Program-made: the position numbers and the translations under genes
Part shown: positions 51,183 through 59,876 of the stretch, piece by piece
Numbering within the stretch: the stretch's first letter is position 1
Layout of the letters: each line of letters begins with the position of its first letter
Notes under the pieces: generated by a model
The model's input: only the letters and a program-made list of their open reading frames with translations
Database searches by the model: none
What the model was told of the DNA's origin: nothing
DNA from: Salinirubrum litoreum
GTDB lineage: Archaea > Halobacteriota > Halobacteria > Halobacteriales > Haloferacaceae
DNA length: 64,000 nt
Direction: 5' to 3'
NCBI RefSeq assembly: GCF_020567425.1
Contig: NZ_JAJCVJ010000001.1
Location: 620,001 to 684,000, forward strand

Positions 51183-52655
51183 TTACATATAGCCGAGATC
51201 AGCCAACCGATCCGCAGTCGCCTCGTCCACGTCCACACCCTCGCCCTCCGCACCCTCGGCGCGACGCTTGTAGGCCGTGATCTCCTCGTCGAAGAACTCG
51301 GATTCCAGTTCCTCGACCACCCCACCGACATCCGACTCCACACGCTCCTGCCAGCAGGGACGACCCGGATCGAGGCGCACCCGAGACGACTCACCCAGCG
51401 AGTCCCACTCGATCTTCTCGGTTCCGTCGTACACACACCGGAGCATCCGGTTCCAGAACTCCGGATTCTCCGGGGGTTGGGCGATACTGCTCCCGATCAA
51501 CTCTGCGGGGATGCGCTCGCGGGTCACGTCCGGTACCTCGTCGTGGGCCAGACCGACCAGCAGGTCGCCGAGTTGCAGGTGGGAGACGTACTCCGAGACG
51601 AGTGTGGTGTCGCCGCCGGGACCGCCCTCGGTCGTCCCGCCGTCCGGCATCTCCTCGTCGGACACGGCATCTTCCGGCGCGTTCACGACGTACAGTGGGA
51701 CGTGGAGCAGGCCCTCCGAGAGACTGCTGTCGTGGCCGACGAGGTAGTCGTCCGCCGGGAAGCCGAGGTTCTCGCCGTGGTCGGCCGTGATCACGAACGT
51801 CGTCTCGTGGTCCGTGGCCGCCTGCACGTCGTCGATGAACTCGACGACCGTCCGGTCGAGGTAGTCGATGGCGGCGCGATAGAGACCGCGATGGTTCTCG
51901 ACGTGCTCGCGGTTGCGCTCTAACCCCTCCGCTTTGTCGCGGTTCAACTCCCACTTGTCGTAGTCGGCGGTCGACCACGTGTTCGGCGCGTCGTGGAGCG
52001 ACCGGTCGTACCCCCGGACGTGCCGCAGTGGAGCGTGGGCGTCCATGAAGTTCGTGAACATGAAGAACGGCTGTGGACACGACTCGGCGGTCTTGACGCC
52101 CTCGCGGGCGATGATGCTCGCGCCCTCGTCCAGCAGTTTCGGGACGGGGAGCGAGGCGAGTGCCTTGTCCAGTTCCACGGCCGCGCCGTTCAGGAAGCTC
52201 TCGATCGGGTGGTCGTGGGTCGCACAGGCCTTGGCGAAGGAGAGGAACTTCTTCGGTCCCTCACCCTTGTGCTCGTAGCCGAACCGCCCGACGTGGATCC
52301 CCTCCGGGAACCGGGAGTCCGGCGACACGTCACGGAAGTCGTCGAACATCCGGTCGAAGCCGAAGCCGGAGGAGGCGTAGACGTTCGCGGAGACGCCGGT
52401 GGTGTGGTGGTCCGGCAGGTCGGCGAGGAAGGTAGCTGACTCTGTGATGCCGGAGAAGTCGCGGTTGTGGTCGTGGACGCCGTGCTGGTGTGGCAACGCG
52501 CCGGTCATCATGCTCGCGTGGCTCGGAATCGACCACGAGGAGGCCGCGCGACACTGCTCGTAGGAGCGGTCCGCACGCGCCCGAATCCGGGGCGCGTGTT
52601 CGTCGAAGAAGTCCTTCCGGACCGTGTCCAGACAGATCAGGACGACGTTTCTCAT
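51183..52655 (-). CDS. sulfatase/alkaline-phosphatase superfamily hydrolase
   Basis: A 490-aa member of the arylsulfatase family. It starts MRNVVLICLDTVRKDFFDEH (metal Asp pair) and has ASSWSIPSHASMMTGALPHQ where the CxPxR sulfatase signature would be, with Ser in the nucleophile place. FVITADHGENLG supplies the second metal site. In haloarchaea such proteins are often encoded near glycan genes; no such context is seen here. A TATA-like GAGACTTATC about 30 nt upstream favours ATG 52655 over the GTG at 52661. No signal peptide, so cytoplasmic. Confidence 0.83.
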   Translation of the reverse strand: MRNVVLICLDTVRKDFFDEHAPRIRARADRSYEQCRAASSWSIPSHASMMTGALPHQHGVHDHNRDFSGITESATFLADLPDHHTTGVSANVYASSGFGFDRMFDDFRDVSPDSRFPEGIHVGRFGYEHKGEGPKKFLSFAKACATHDHPIESFLNGAAVELDKALASLPVPKLLDEGASIIAREGVKTAESCPQPFFMFTNFMDAHAPLRHVRGYDRSLHDAPNTWSTADYDKWELNRDKAEGLERNREHVENHRGLYRAAIDYLDRTVVEFIDDVQAATDHETTFVITADHGENLGFPADDYLVGHDSSLSEGLLHVPLYVVNAPEDAVSDEEMPDGGTTEGGPGGDTTLVSEYVSHLQLGDLLVGLAHDEVPDVTRERIPAELIGSSIAQPPENPEFWNRMLRCVYDGTEKIEWDSLGESSRVRLDPGRPCWQERVESDVGGVVEELESEFFDEEITAYKRRAEGAEGEGVDVDEATADRLADLGYM

Positions 52656-52680
52656 CGCCACGACTGTCGGCTACGACCGG

Positions 52681-52690
52681 GATAAGTCTC
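52681..52690 (-). promoter_or_regulatory. TATA-like box for the sulfatase gene
   Basis: Minus-strand GAGACTTATC, centred 30 nt before the ATG at 52655. On the other strand, GACCTTTACC (52785-52794) serves the divergent SDR gene. Confidence 0.45.
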
Positions 52691-52817
52691 GTGGGACGCG
52701 CTCGCCGGACGGGCCTCTCTGTCGTCGCTCGCCCGGCAGCGACCCCGACACTGACCCCGACATCGAGATCGACATCGACACGCGACCTTTACCACCCGCC
52801 GCCGCGAACCACCAGCG

Positions 52818-53702
52818 ATGACCGGCGTCGTCTGTGTCACGGGCTGTGACTCCGGAATCGGCTACCTCACTGCGGTCGCCTTCCACCGGCGCGACTGGAC
52901 CGTCTACGCGACCGGACTCGCGCCCGAGGAGACCGACCTGTCGGAGCGCGGGATCGAGACGCGTCGCCTCGACGTGACCGACGCGGCGGACACGGAGCGC
53001 GTGTTCGCGGAGATCGAGTCCGAGCACGGCCGACTCGACTGTCTCGTCAACGTCGCCGGTGTCGGCCACACCGGCGCGCTGGAGGCGACGACGCCCGACG
53101 ATCTGCGCGAGATTCTCGACGTGAACCTCGTCGGCACCCACCGCGTCACGCGCGCCGCGCTCCCACTGCTCCGGGCGGGTGAGACTGCTGGCGGGAACGC
53201 GGGCAGAGTCGTCACGATCAGCAGCGTCGTCGGCCGGTACGCCTTGCCGGGACTCGGTGGCTACTCCGCCTCGAAACACGGGGTAGAGGGGTTGTCGGAC
53301 GCCCTGCGCTGGGAGGTCGCCGACTCCGGTGTCCGGGTGGTTCTCGTCGAACCGCCGACCACGCGAACCGGCTTCGTCGACAGGGTGGAGAGCGACCTCG
53401 CCGAGTTGCTGGCGGGAGAGGGAGACGATACTGCCACCGCCGACGACCGAGACGGAACCGGGCGCTACGACCGACTGTATCGGATGCTCGACTGGTGGAT
53501 CCCGCGACTGGCCGACGCGGGCGCGAGTCCGGCGGACGTCGCCCGCACGGTCGTCCGAGCGACCGAGACCCCGGACCCCCGGACACGCTACCCGGTCGGC
53601 GCGCAGGGATGGCTCCTCGCGCTTGGCAGCCACCTGCCCGGCCGGTTACAGGACCTCGGCTGGCGCGGGGCGACGTGGATCGCGGAGCGCAGGTGGCCGT
53701 AG
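52818..53702 (+). CDS. short-chain dehydrogenase/reductase
   Basis: A 294-aa Rossmann oxidoreductase. The cofactor motif is CVTGCDSGIGYLTAVAF, NVAG appears in CLVNVAGVGHTG, and the catalytic Ser and Tyr/Lys are in VVTISSVVGRYALPG and GYSASKHGVEGL. The C-terminal part (RTRYPVGAQGWLLALG) resembles SDRs of the retinol/17-beta-hydroxysteroid type. Substrate unknown. Confidence 0.87.
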   Translation: MTGVVCVTGCDSGIGYLTAVAFHRRDWTVYATGLAPEETDLSERGIETRRLDVTDAADTERVFAEIESEHGRLDCLVNVAGVGHTGALEATTPDDLREILDVNLVGTHRVTRAALPLLRAGETAGGNAGRVVTISSVVGRYALPGLGGYSASKHGVEGLSDALRWEVADSGVRVVLVEPPTTRTGFVDRVESDLAELLAGEGDDTATADDRDGTGRYDRLYRMLDWWIPRLADAGASPADVARTVVRATETPDPRTRYPVGAQGWLLALGSHLPGRLQDLGWRGATWIAERRWP

Positions 53703-53751
53703 CTCTCTGGACGTAGGCCCCTGCGAGACTGCGAGAGGGCCAGTCGGGAAC

Positions 53752-54618
53752 TCAGTCCCGGACGGCCTGGAAGAACGCGACCGCGTAGCTCTGCTGGAAG
53801 GCCAGTAGGACGGTCGTGAGGACGAGCGTCATCGCGGAGATGATCACGACTTCGACGGGGCTGAACAGCGAGAGGCTACCGGCACCTGCACCACCGAAGC
53901 CGCCACCGGTCGGGGTCGTGCCGCCTGCGCCGGCACTCTGAATCTGGGAGAGGGTACGGCTCAACGTGAACGCTGTCACGGGTGCCGCCGCGATCAGCGC
54001 GACCCCGAAGGAGACGATAGAGTAGCCGACCGTCGGGAGGACGTTCGACCGGACGACGCCGTAGCTCCGCTTGAACGCCTCGATCACGTCGCGGTCCTCG
54101 GCGACGATGGCAACCGGGAAGAACTGGATCAGCACCATCACGACGAGGTACGGGAGGACCGCGAACAGCAGGAACGCAACGAAGACGAGTCCCAGCGACC
54201 CGAGGAGCGCCCCGGGATCGAGTCCACCCTCGGAGATGGCCCCCGCGCCGCCGATGCCGACGACGAACGCGACGATGCCGAACAGGAAGACGACGATCCC
54301 GAAGGCGAACTGGATCGCCGTTCTGAGGAGAGTTCCGAGCAGGAGGGGAACGTAGTTCTCCTTGCCCTCACGCGTCAGCGTGCCGAAGGCGGTGCCGTCG
54401 GCCTGCGCCTCGATCGCCATCCCGATCAGACCGGCGAGGAGGAACGGCGTGATGAAGTACGTGACGAGTTGGAGGAGCGTCGGGGCCAACGGGATGCCGA
54501 GCAGACTCAGTGCGCTCTGGGGGAGCGTCACGAGTCCGATCAGGAACGATGCGACGAACAGGACGGGGTTGCTCACGAGACTGCCGAGGGCAGTTCGGAG
54601 GGAACTGAGCACTGCCAT
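53752..54618 (-). CDS. multi-pass membrane protein, DUF7847-like
   Basis: A 288-aa protein with about six hydrophobic segments. It starts MAVLSSLRTALGSLVSNPVL; the loop FFPVAIVAEDRDVIEAFKRS followed by YGVVRSNVLPT resembles glycerophosphoryl-diester/DUF7544-7847 type membrane proteins found in haloarchaea. A Gly-rich linker precedes the last helix. Function unknown. No operon partner. Confidence 0.65.
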   Translation of the reverse strand: MAVLSSLRTALGSLVSNPVLFVASFLIGLVTLPQSALSLLGIPLAPTLLQLVTYFITPFLLAGLIGMAIEAQADGTAFGTLTREGKENYVPLLLGTLLRTAIQFAFGIVVFLFGIVAFVVGIGGAGAISEGGLDPGALLGSLGLVFVAFLLFAVLPYLVVMVLIQFFPVAIVAEDRDVIEAFKRSYGVVRSNVLPTVGYSIVSFGVALIAAAPVTAFTLSRTLSQIQSAGAGGTTPTGGGFGGAGAGSLSLFSPVEVVIISAMTLVLTTVLLAFQQSYAVAFFQAVRD

Positions 54619-54714
54619 ATCGCTACTGACAGAAAACGGACGGATAAAGCTGTCTGTCGGTGGTCGACAGTCCGCCGTGTCGCGGTTCCTCGCGTCTCGG
54701 AGTCGGGTGACTCG

Positions 54715-54894
54715 TCAGACCGGCCGCCCGCCCTCGGAGGTGCCCAGCAGGAGCGCCCCGGCGGACATCCCGATTGCGGCGAGAACGACCAGCGCGGCCG
54801 GAATACTGTTGCTCACGCCCGTTCCGAGCAGGATCACACTGCTGACGAGCAACAGTCCGGCCCCGCCAGCGACTTTCTTCGTATCGACTGCCAT
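54715..54894 (-). CDS. 59-aa membrane protein
   Basis: Starts MAVDTKKVAGGAGLLLVSSV and has two hydrophobic helices separated by GTGVSNSIP, ending LLLGTSEGGRPV. A TATA-like CTATAAAC centred 27 nt before ATG 54894 supports this start over an in-frame upstream Met. Resembles small two-helix haloarchaeal membrane proteins of unknown function. Confidence 0.65.
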   Translation of the reverse strand: MAVDTKKVAGGAGLLLVSSVILLGTGVSNSIPAALVVLAAIGMSAGALLLGTSEGGRPV

Positions 54895-54917
54895 ACCCGA
54901 GACTCGGCAGGAGAGGC

Positions 54918-54925
54918 GTTTATAG
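54918..54925 (-). promoter_or_regulatory. TATA box for the 59-aa membrane protein gene
   Basis: Minus-strand CTATAAAC, one of the clearest TATA boxes in the window, centred 27 nt before the ATG. Confidence 0.55.
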
Positions 54926-55019
54926 CTTTCTTTCTTTCGTGTCGTGTGTTGTCTATTGACACTCGACACGATCGATCACGATCCGAAGCCCTAACCACGG
55001 GCGCGGGGAATCGCGGAGT

Positions 55020-55544
55020 ATGAGCGAGGAGCGAGCGGATCGGAATGAGCGCGAGGACCCTGCGGATCGGGCGGAGAGCGACCTCGGGCCACTCCGGACC
55101 GTCGCGGACTACCAGTTCGGGCGGGGCGCGGGAGCGGCGCTGTTCCCCACCGGCGAGGCGTTCGACATCGAGCGATCCACGAGTGGCCGACCGCGACAGG
55201 TGAAAGCCGACGAGGGACGACTCGTGACCTACACGACCGACGGGCGATTCACCCTCGGACTCGCCGGTGGTGCCCGACTCTGTTCGGCGCTCGAGGCCCC
55301 GGCGAACCGGGTGGTCGTCGGCGACGAGAGCGAACCGTTCGTCCGCGACGGGAAGAATACCTTCGCCAAGTTCGTCGACGAGGTCGATCCGGCGATCCGA
55401 CCGGGCGACGAGGTGGCTGTCGTCCACCACAATGGCGATCTGCTGGCCGTCGGTCGTGCCGAACTGTCCGCCGACGCGATGCTCGACTTCGACACCGGGA
55501 TGGCCGTGAAAGTCCGGGACGGCGCAGGAGAGCGAGACGACTGA
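55020..55544 (+). CDS. PUA-domain RNA-binding protein
   Basis: A 174-aa protein. An acidic N-terminus leads to LRTVADYQFGRGAGAALFPT, and the C-terminal 80 residues (RVVVGDESEPFVRDGKNTFA, VDPAIRPGDEVAVVHHNGDL, LAVGRAELSADAMLDFDTGM) form a PUA domain of the archaeosine transglycosylase/tRNA-modification kind. It lacks a catalytic domain. Probably binds tRNA or rRNA. Confidence 0.78.
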   Translation: MSEERADRNEREDPADRAESDLGPLRTVADYQFGRGAGAALFPTGEAFDIERSTSGRPRQVKADEGRLVTYTTDGRFTLGLAGGARLCSALEAPANRVVVGDESEPFVRDGKNTFAKFVDEVDPAIRPGDEVAVVHHNGDLLAVGRAELSADAMLDFDTGMAVKVRDGAGERDD

Positions 55545-55597
55545 GACGACCGAGACGACCGAGACGATGACCGGAAAGTAGTTCTGCTCACGTCACA

Positions 55598-55890
55598 GGT
55601 GCCAGTCGGGTGGGCTGGCGCGAGTTCATCTCGCGCACTTCGGCGGCGTGAGGCCGCCTCAGGCAAGCCGACGGTCGCAGGTAGGCACTCGCGCTGAAAG
55701 CGACTGGTCCACCGGGTGTTGCGGGCGCCCCCGCAAAATCGCCGGGTGGGACTGAACGGGGCCGGCCGGTCGATCCTCCCCCGACGACGCAAGCACCGGA
55801 AGGAAGGCGAGCCGGCTTGCCGTCTCGCCTGACTGAGGAGCACAGCGAGTCGCGGGAGGTCGAGCGGCCGGGGGCTTTCACCCCTCGTCG
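55598..55890 (-). repeat. intergenic repeat family 1, copy on minus strand
   Basis: Plus-strand text: GTGCCAGTCGGGTGGGCTGG, GACGGTCGCAGGTAGGCACT, GAAAGCGACTGGTCCACCGG, GTGGGACTGAACGGGGCCGG, ACTGAGGAGCACAGCGAGTC, GGGGGCTTTCACCCCTCGTC. It aligns end to end with the copies near 50.9 kb and 23 kb, without the tandem insert. It ends about 65 nt before the end of the aspartate-semialdehyde dehydrogenase gene. Confidence 0.7.
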
Positions 55891-55956
55891 TCAACAACAC
55901 ATTCGGCAGAATCTACGTCTGAGACTGACTCGCCGACAACAGCCCGACAGGACGCT

Positions 55957-56991
55957 CTATATCCAGCCGTCTTCGACCAGCAGTTCCCCGTTCAGCACCG
56001 ACGCACCGGCCGCCCCCCGGATCGTGTTGTGCGCGAGGCAGTTGTACTTCACACCCTCGTCCGTCGCCTGGATCCCGCCGGCACAGATCGCCATCCCGTC
56101 GCCGCGCTCCCGGTCCAGTCGCGGCTGGGGCCGCATCGGATCCTCGAAGACGTGGATCAGTTGCTCGGGGGCGCTCGGCAGGTCGACGCCGGGGTAGTCG
56201 CGCATCGCCGCCGCGATGTCCTCGGCGTCCGGATCCTCGGTCAGATCGGCGAAGACGTTCTCCAGGTGGCCGTCGAGCGTCGGAATCCGGTTGCAGGAGG
56301 CCGTCACGTCCGCGCCGTGGAGCGTGACCTCGGCCCCGTCGAAGTCGCCGAGCAGTTTGCGGGACTCGGACTCCATCTTCTCCTCCTCGCCGCCGATGTG
56401 CGGGATGGCGTTGTCGATGATCTCCATCGAGGTGACACCCGAGTAGCCCGCACCCGACACCGCCTGCAGGGTCGAGACGCTGACGCGTTCCAGTCCGAAC
56501 TGGTCGAGCGCCGCGAGCGTCGGGACCATCGTGATCGTCGAGCAGTTCGGGTTCTTGATGAGCGCGCCGTCCCAGCCGCGATTCTCGCGCTGGACCTCGA
56601 TCAGTTCGAGGTGGTCGGCGTTGATCTCCGGAATCGTGAGCGGGACGTCCGGGGCCATCCGATCGTTCGAGGAGTTCGAGGAGACGACGTAGCCCGCCTC
56701 CAGGAAGTCGGGTTCGACCGCTGCGGCGACCGAGGAGGGCAGCGAGGAGAAGAGCAGATCGACGTCGTCCGGGACCGCCTCGGGCGTCGTCGCACCGACG
56801 GTCATCTCCGCGACTGCGTCCGGGATCGGCGTGTTGACGCGCCACTTCGCGGCGTCGCGGTACGTCTCGCCCGCACTCGACTCGCTGGCGGTGAGGGCCG
56901 CGATCTCGAACGTCTCGTGGTCGTCCAACAACTGGATGAATCGCTGCCCGACCGCGCCCGTCGCACCGAGGATACCGACTCGTACTGACAT
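55957..56991 (-). CDS. asd: aspartate-semialdehyde dehydrogenase
   Basis: A 344-aa NADPH enzyme making aspartate semialdehyde for lysine, threonine and methionine synthesis. RVGILGATGAVGQRFIQLLD binds the cofactor, SSNSSNDRMAPDVPLTIPEI and LIKNPNCSTITMVP carry the conserved Asn and the catalytic Cys, and SGAGYSGVTSMEI is diagnostic of the archaeal/fungal type. The C-terminus (YNCLAHNTIRGAAGASVLN) closes the active site. Normal length. Head-to-head with the gene at 57136. Confidence 0.94.
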   Translation of the reverse strand: MSVRVGILGATGAVGQRFIQLLDDHETFEIAALTASESSAGETYRDAAKWRVNTPIPDAVAEMTVGATTPEAVPDDVDLLFSSLPSSVAAAVEPDFLEAGYVVSSNSSNDRMAPDVPLTIPEINADHLELIEVQRENRGWDGALIKNPNCSTITMVPTLAALDQFGLERVSVSTLQAVSGAGYSGVTSMEIIDNAIPHIGGEEEKMESESRKLLGDFDGAEVTLHGADVTASCNRIPTLDGHLENVFADLTEDPDAEDIAAAMRDYPGVDLPSAPEQLIHVFEDPMRPQPRLDRERGDGMAICAGGIQATDEGVKYNCLAHNTIRGAAGASVLNGELLVEDGWI

Positions 56992-57135
56992 TGGCTCTCA
57001 TCTCCGTCGCACGCGCTTAAGCCGGTTTGGATTGGCGCAGGGTTGCCCGCAGAGTCGCCGACTGCTGGACGGAACACCCGTAGAACTGCCGCCTCACCAC
57101 GAAGGGCTAAGTGGGTCGGGGTCAGTCGTCGTAGT

Positions 57136-57486
57136 ATGCCAGCCGACGAGGTAGACTTCGACGTGTCGCTGCGGGACGGTCGGACAGAGATCACGCTGGA
57201 GGGCCAACAGGACGCCATCGTCGTCGTCCGCTCCGAGTCGGGCGAACGCATCTACCTCCCGCCGGACGGCTTCGAGGAGACGCCGACGACGCAGGGTGAG
57301 AGTCCCTACGAGGGTGTCCGCTCGGAATCGTCGTACCAGCGTGCAGAACAGAGCCCCTACGAGTCGAGCCAGCAGAGCAGTTACGGGGCGGGCAGGAACT
57401 CGCCGGGCATCCACCCGACCCGCACCGGGTACCGTATCGTCCACCCCGAACCAGTCACCGACCTGCGCCTGCTCCGGGCCGACTGA
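57136..57486 (+). CDS. conserved haloarchaeal protein with Ser/Gln/Tyr-rich tail
   Basis: A 116-aa protein. The N-terminal half (DFDVSLRDGRTEITLEGQQD, VVVRSESGERIYLPPDGF) looks like a small beta domain; a low-complexity segment SPYESSQQSSYGAGRNSPG follows and the end is GYRIVHPEPVTDLRLLRAD. Start ATG 57136 chosen over an upstream Met because the extension is basic. Function unknown. Convergent with the glycosyltransferase gene, with 4 nt between stops. Confidence 0.62.
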   Translation: MPADEVDFDVSLRDGRTEITLEGQQDAIVVVRSESGERIYLPPDGFEETPTTQGESPYEGVRSESSYQRAEQSPYESSQQSSYGAGRNSPGIHPTRTGYRIVHPEPVTDLRLLRAD

Positions 57487-57490
57487 GTCG

Positions 57491-58609
57491 CTACTCCTCG
57501 ACTGCGCCCTCTGCGTCGGTCGCCTGTCTCGCGTCTTCGCCGGTCTCGTCTCCACCAGACTCCCGCTCTGCCATCACGCGTTCGTACACCGCGAGGTTCC
57601 CGTCCACGCAGTCGTCCCAGGTGAACGGGTCGTACTCAGGCGCGCCGTCCATCGCCAGCGCCTGCCGGATCCCCCACGCGATCGAGTCCGAGTCCGGTTC
57701 GACCTCGACCAGGGCGTTCTCCGGGAGGACCTCCGCGACGCCACACTCGGTGGCGACGACCGGCGTCCCGACCGAGAGCGCCTCCGTGATCGTGATCCCG
57801 AACGGTTCCGCGAGCGACGGCGAGACGAACACGTCGGCGGCGGCGTAGTAGTCGCCCAGTTCCGCCTCGGGGATGAAGCCGGGGAACCGAACGCGGTCTT
57901 CGATTCCGAGGAGTTCGGCGAACAGTTTCAGTTGCGGCGAGAGGTGGCCCTTCCCGCCGAGGACGAGCGTCACGTCCCGGTCGAGGATCTTCGTCATCGC
58001 GTACATCAGGTGTTCGATCCCCTTCTGGTGGGTGTGGCGACCGACGAAGAAGATCATCTCGCCGTCGATGCCCAACTCGGCGCGAACGTCGCGGTCGGTG
58101 GTCTCACACGAGGAGAAGCCGTTGTAGATGACCTCGGACTCGCCGCCGTACTGCTCGTGGAGGTTGCCGGCGAGCAGTTCGCTGACGGAGATGAGGTAGT
58201 CGGCGTTCTCGACGATCCGGCGTTCGGTCTCGACCTCGCGCTGAGGCGGGTCGACGTTCCGGTCAGAGGAGAGCGAGTGGAACGACGCGACCCACGTCAC
58301 GTCGTTGTTCCGTTTCGCGCGCAGGCCCGGCCCGTAGCCGAACCAGTCGTGGGTGTGGATGATCTCGTGGTCCGCCGCGCGTTCGGCGAAGGTCTCCGAG
58401 AGTCGCCCGATCCGGGTGATGATGTCGCCTTCGCCGGTCGGGACGCCGACGACGTTCTCACGGTCCGGCGCGTACTCCTCCGGGAGGACGAGTTCGACGT
58501 CCACTCCGCGACGCTCCAGTCCCTCGAACAGTTCGCCGACGTGTACGTCGAGGCCGCCCGTGACGTTCGGTGGGAACCCCCACCCCAACAGCAGGACACT
58601 CGGAGTCAT
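57491..58609 (-). CDS. glycosyltransferase family 4 (GT-B)
   Basis: A 372-aa sugar transferase. It starts SVLLLGWGFPPNVTGGLDVH (GG acceptor loop) and contains EIIHTHDWFG, ISVSELLAGNL, EVIYNGFS, FFVGRHTHQKGIEHLMYAM, and SPSLAEPFGITITEALSVGT with the EPFGITxxE nucleotide-sugar motif. It resembles glycogen/starch-synthase-like or glycan GT4 enzymes. The gene ends with an acidic tail. TATA-like GTTAAGTG lies about 30 nt upstream of ATG 58609, supporting that start rather than the longer frame through tandem repeats. Confidence 0.88.
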   Translation of the reverse strand: MTPSVLLLGWGFPPNVTGGLDVHVGELFEGLERRGVDVELVLPEEYAPDRENVVGVPTGEGDIITRIGRLSETFAERAADHEIIHTHDWFGYGPGLRAKRNNDVTWVASFHSLSSDRNVDPPQREVETERRIVENADYLISVSELLAGNLHEQYGGESEVIYNGFSSCETTDRDVRAELGIDGEMIFFVGRHTHQKGIEHLMYAMTKILDRDVTLVLGGKGHLSPQLKLFAELLGIEDRVRFPGFIPEAELGDYYAAADVFVSPSLAEPFGITITEALSVGTPVVATECGVAEVLPENALVEVEPDSDSIAWGIRQALAMDGAPEYDPFTWDDCVDGNLAVYERVMAERESGGDETGEDARQATDAEGAVEE

Positions 58610-58635
58610 ATACTGTGAGGATATCCCACACCGAC

Positions 58636-58643
58636 CACTTAAC
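58636..58643 (-). promoter_or_regulatory. TATA-like box for the glycosyltransferase gene
   Basis: Minus-strand GTTAAGTG centred about 30 nt before the ATG at 58609. Confidence 0.45.
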
Positions 58644-58672
58644 GCTGTCCGTGACGGCGACTGACCACGACC

Positions 58673-58760
58673 GGACGCCGACCGCGACCACACGCCGACC
58701 CCCACCGGACGCCGACTGCGACCACACGCCGACCCCCACCGGACGCCGACCGCGACCGCA
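58673..58760. repeat. 34-nt tandem repeat, about 2.6 units
   Basis: Units begin GGACGCCGACCGCGACCACA at 58673, 58707 and 58741 (partial); units 1 and 2 differ by one base. They lie in the 304-nt gap between the glycosyltransferase and the winged-helix gene. Confidence 0.8.
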
Positions 58761-58882
58761 CTGCCACCGATAGTCAGCACTCCGACAGTCACCGGCGGTC
58801 CGCGCCGACCGCCAGAACACGACGGAGACCTGTCGCGTCGGCGAGAATATTCCGGGACACCGGTGACTGGAACCGGCCGTCG

Positions 58883-58892
58883 GACTTAAGAG
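58883..58892 (+). promoter_or_regulatory. TATA-like box for the third winged-helix gene
   Basis: GACTTAAGAG, centred 27 nt before the ATG at 58914. Confidence 0.45.
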
Positions 58893-58913
58893 AAATGCCG
58901 CAGAGACGTAGCT

Positions 58914-59486
58914 ATGGTCTCTGTGCCGTCCTCCGAGAGAGGACGGGATACAGAGCCAGCGACCGATAGTTCTCGACAGACCCCCGAGGAATCGGCCTCG
59001 ACCCTCACGCCTGCCGTCCGCCACGAAGTCCTCGTCAACGACCGGCGGCGCGCTATCGTCGAACTGCTCGACGACGAGACGACGCTGCGCACCCTCGCGG
59101 ACGAAGTGGCCCGCGTCGAAGCCGGCGGTGGCGACCCCGACCGGAAGACGCGTCAGAGCGTCTACATCACGCTCCACCAGTGCCACCTCCCGAAACTCGA
59201 CGAGTTCGGCGTCGTCACCTACGACGCCGACCGCAAGCAGGTCCGGCCCGCCGCCGGGTTGTGGGCGATTCGGGCGTACCGCGACCGGATCGCCGAGTAC
59301 ACGACACGGCGGCAGGAGGCGGTCTCTCCGCTCCCCTACGCCGGTCTGGGGCTCCTCGGCATCGGCGGTCTGCTCGCGGGTGCGGCCGGCGTCGCACCGA
59401 CTGCGTCGTGGGTCGTCGCGGCCGGTGCCTTCCTCGGAGTCGCCGGACTCGCCGGGCGGGCAGTCTGGTCGGAGCGACGAGGGTGA
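58914..59486 (+). CDS. DUF7344-type winged-helix membrane protein, third paralogue
   Basis: A 190-aa relative of the proteins at 34727 and 40435: VNDRRRAIVELLDDETTLRT, LADEVARVEAGGGD, RQSVYITLHQCHLPKLDEFG and VVTYDADRKQV, then two hydrophobic segments (PYAGLGLLGIGGLLAGAAGV). The first 35 residues are a Ser/Thr/Glu-rich extension. It is not next to TasA-like genes and lacks the PKRNALV small partner. Predicted transcriptional regulator anchored to the membrane; target unknown. Confidence 0.76.
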   Translation: MVSVPSSERGRDTEPATDSSRQTPEESASTLTPAVRHEVLVNDRRRAIVELLDDETTLRTLADEVARVEAGGGDPDRKTRQSVYITLHQCHLPKLDEFGVVTYDADRKQVRPAAGLWAIRAYRDRIAEYTTRRQEAVSPLPYAGLGLLGIGGLLAGAAGVAPTASWVVAAGAFLGVAGLAGRAVWSERRG

Positions 59487-59607
59487 CCGCCGAGCGGTGG
59501 CGGCGACCCACCGCCGGACGAGTTCCCGACCGAGGGCCGAGGCTCGCACCCGACGGAACTTCCGAAGAACGACAGAGGACCCGAACGACGACAGAGAACC
59601 CGAACGA

Positions 59608-59768
59608 CCACACGACCCCCGATACGACCACACGACCCCCGATACGACCACACGACCCCCGATACGACCACACGACCCCCGATACGACCACACGACCCCC
59701 GATACGACCACACGACCCCCGATACGACCACACGACCCCCGATACGACCACACGACCCCCGATACGAC
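59608..59768. repeat. 20-nt perfect tandem repeat, eight units
   Basis: CACGACCCCCGATACGACCA repeats with a strict 20-nt period from 59611; the eight units are identical. The period is not a multiple of three and no real gene spans it. It lies between the winged-helix gene and a small membrane protein gene. Confidence 0.92.
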
Positions 59769-59876
59769 GGGACGGCGGACGCTCACCCCGCCTGTGGATT
59801 TATTGTCGCGCCGCCCTACTACACCACCACTCGTGGGGACTTCACACTCGACTTCGACGCTGGGGAGGGATCGCAG

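Noticed and set aside
10893-55890. Insertion sequences at the family 1 repeats
   Set aside because: No transposase frame, no consistent terminal inverted repeats or target duplications could be identified by eye.
59608-59768. A CRISPR array
   Set aside because: The 20-nt units are directly adjacent with no spacers, and no cas gene is present.
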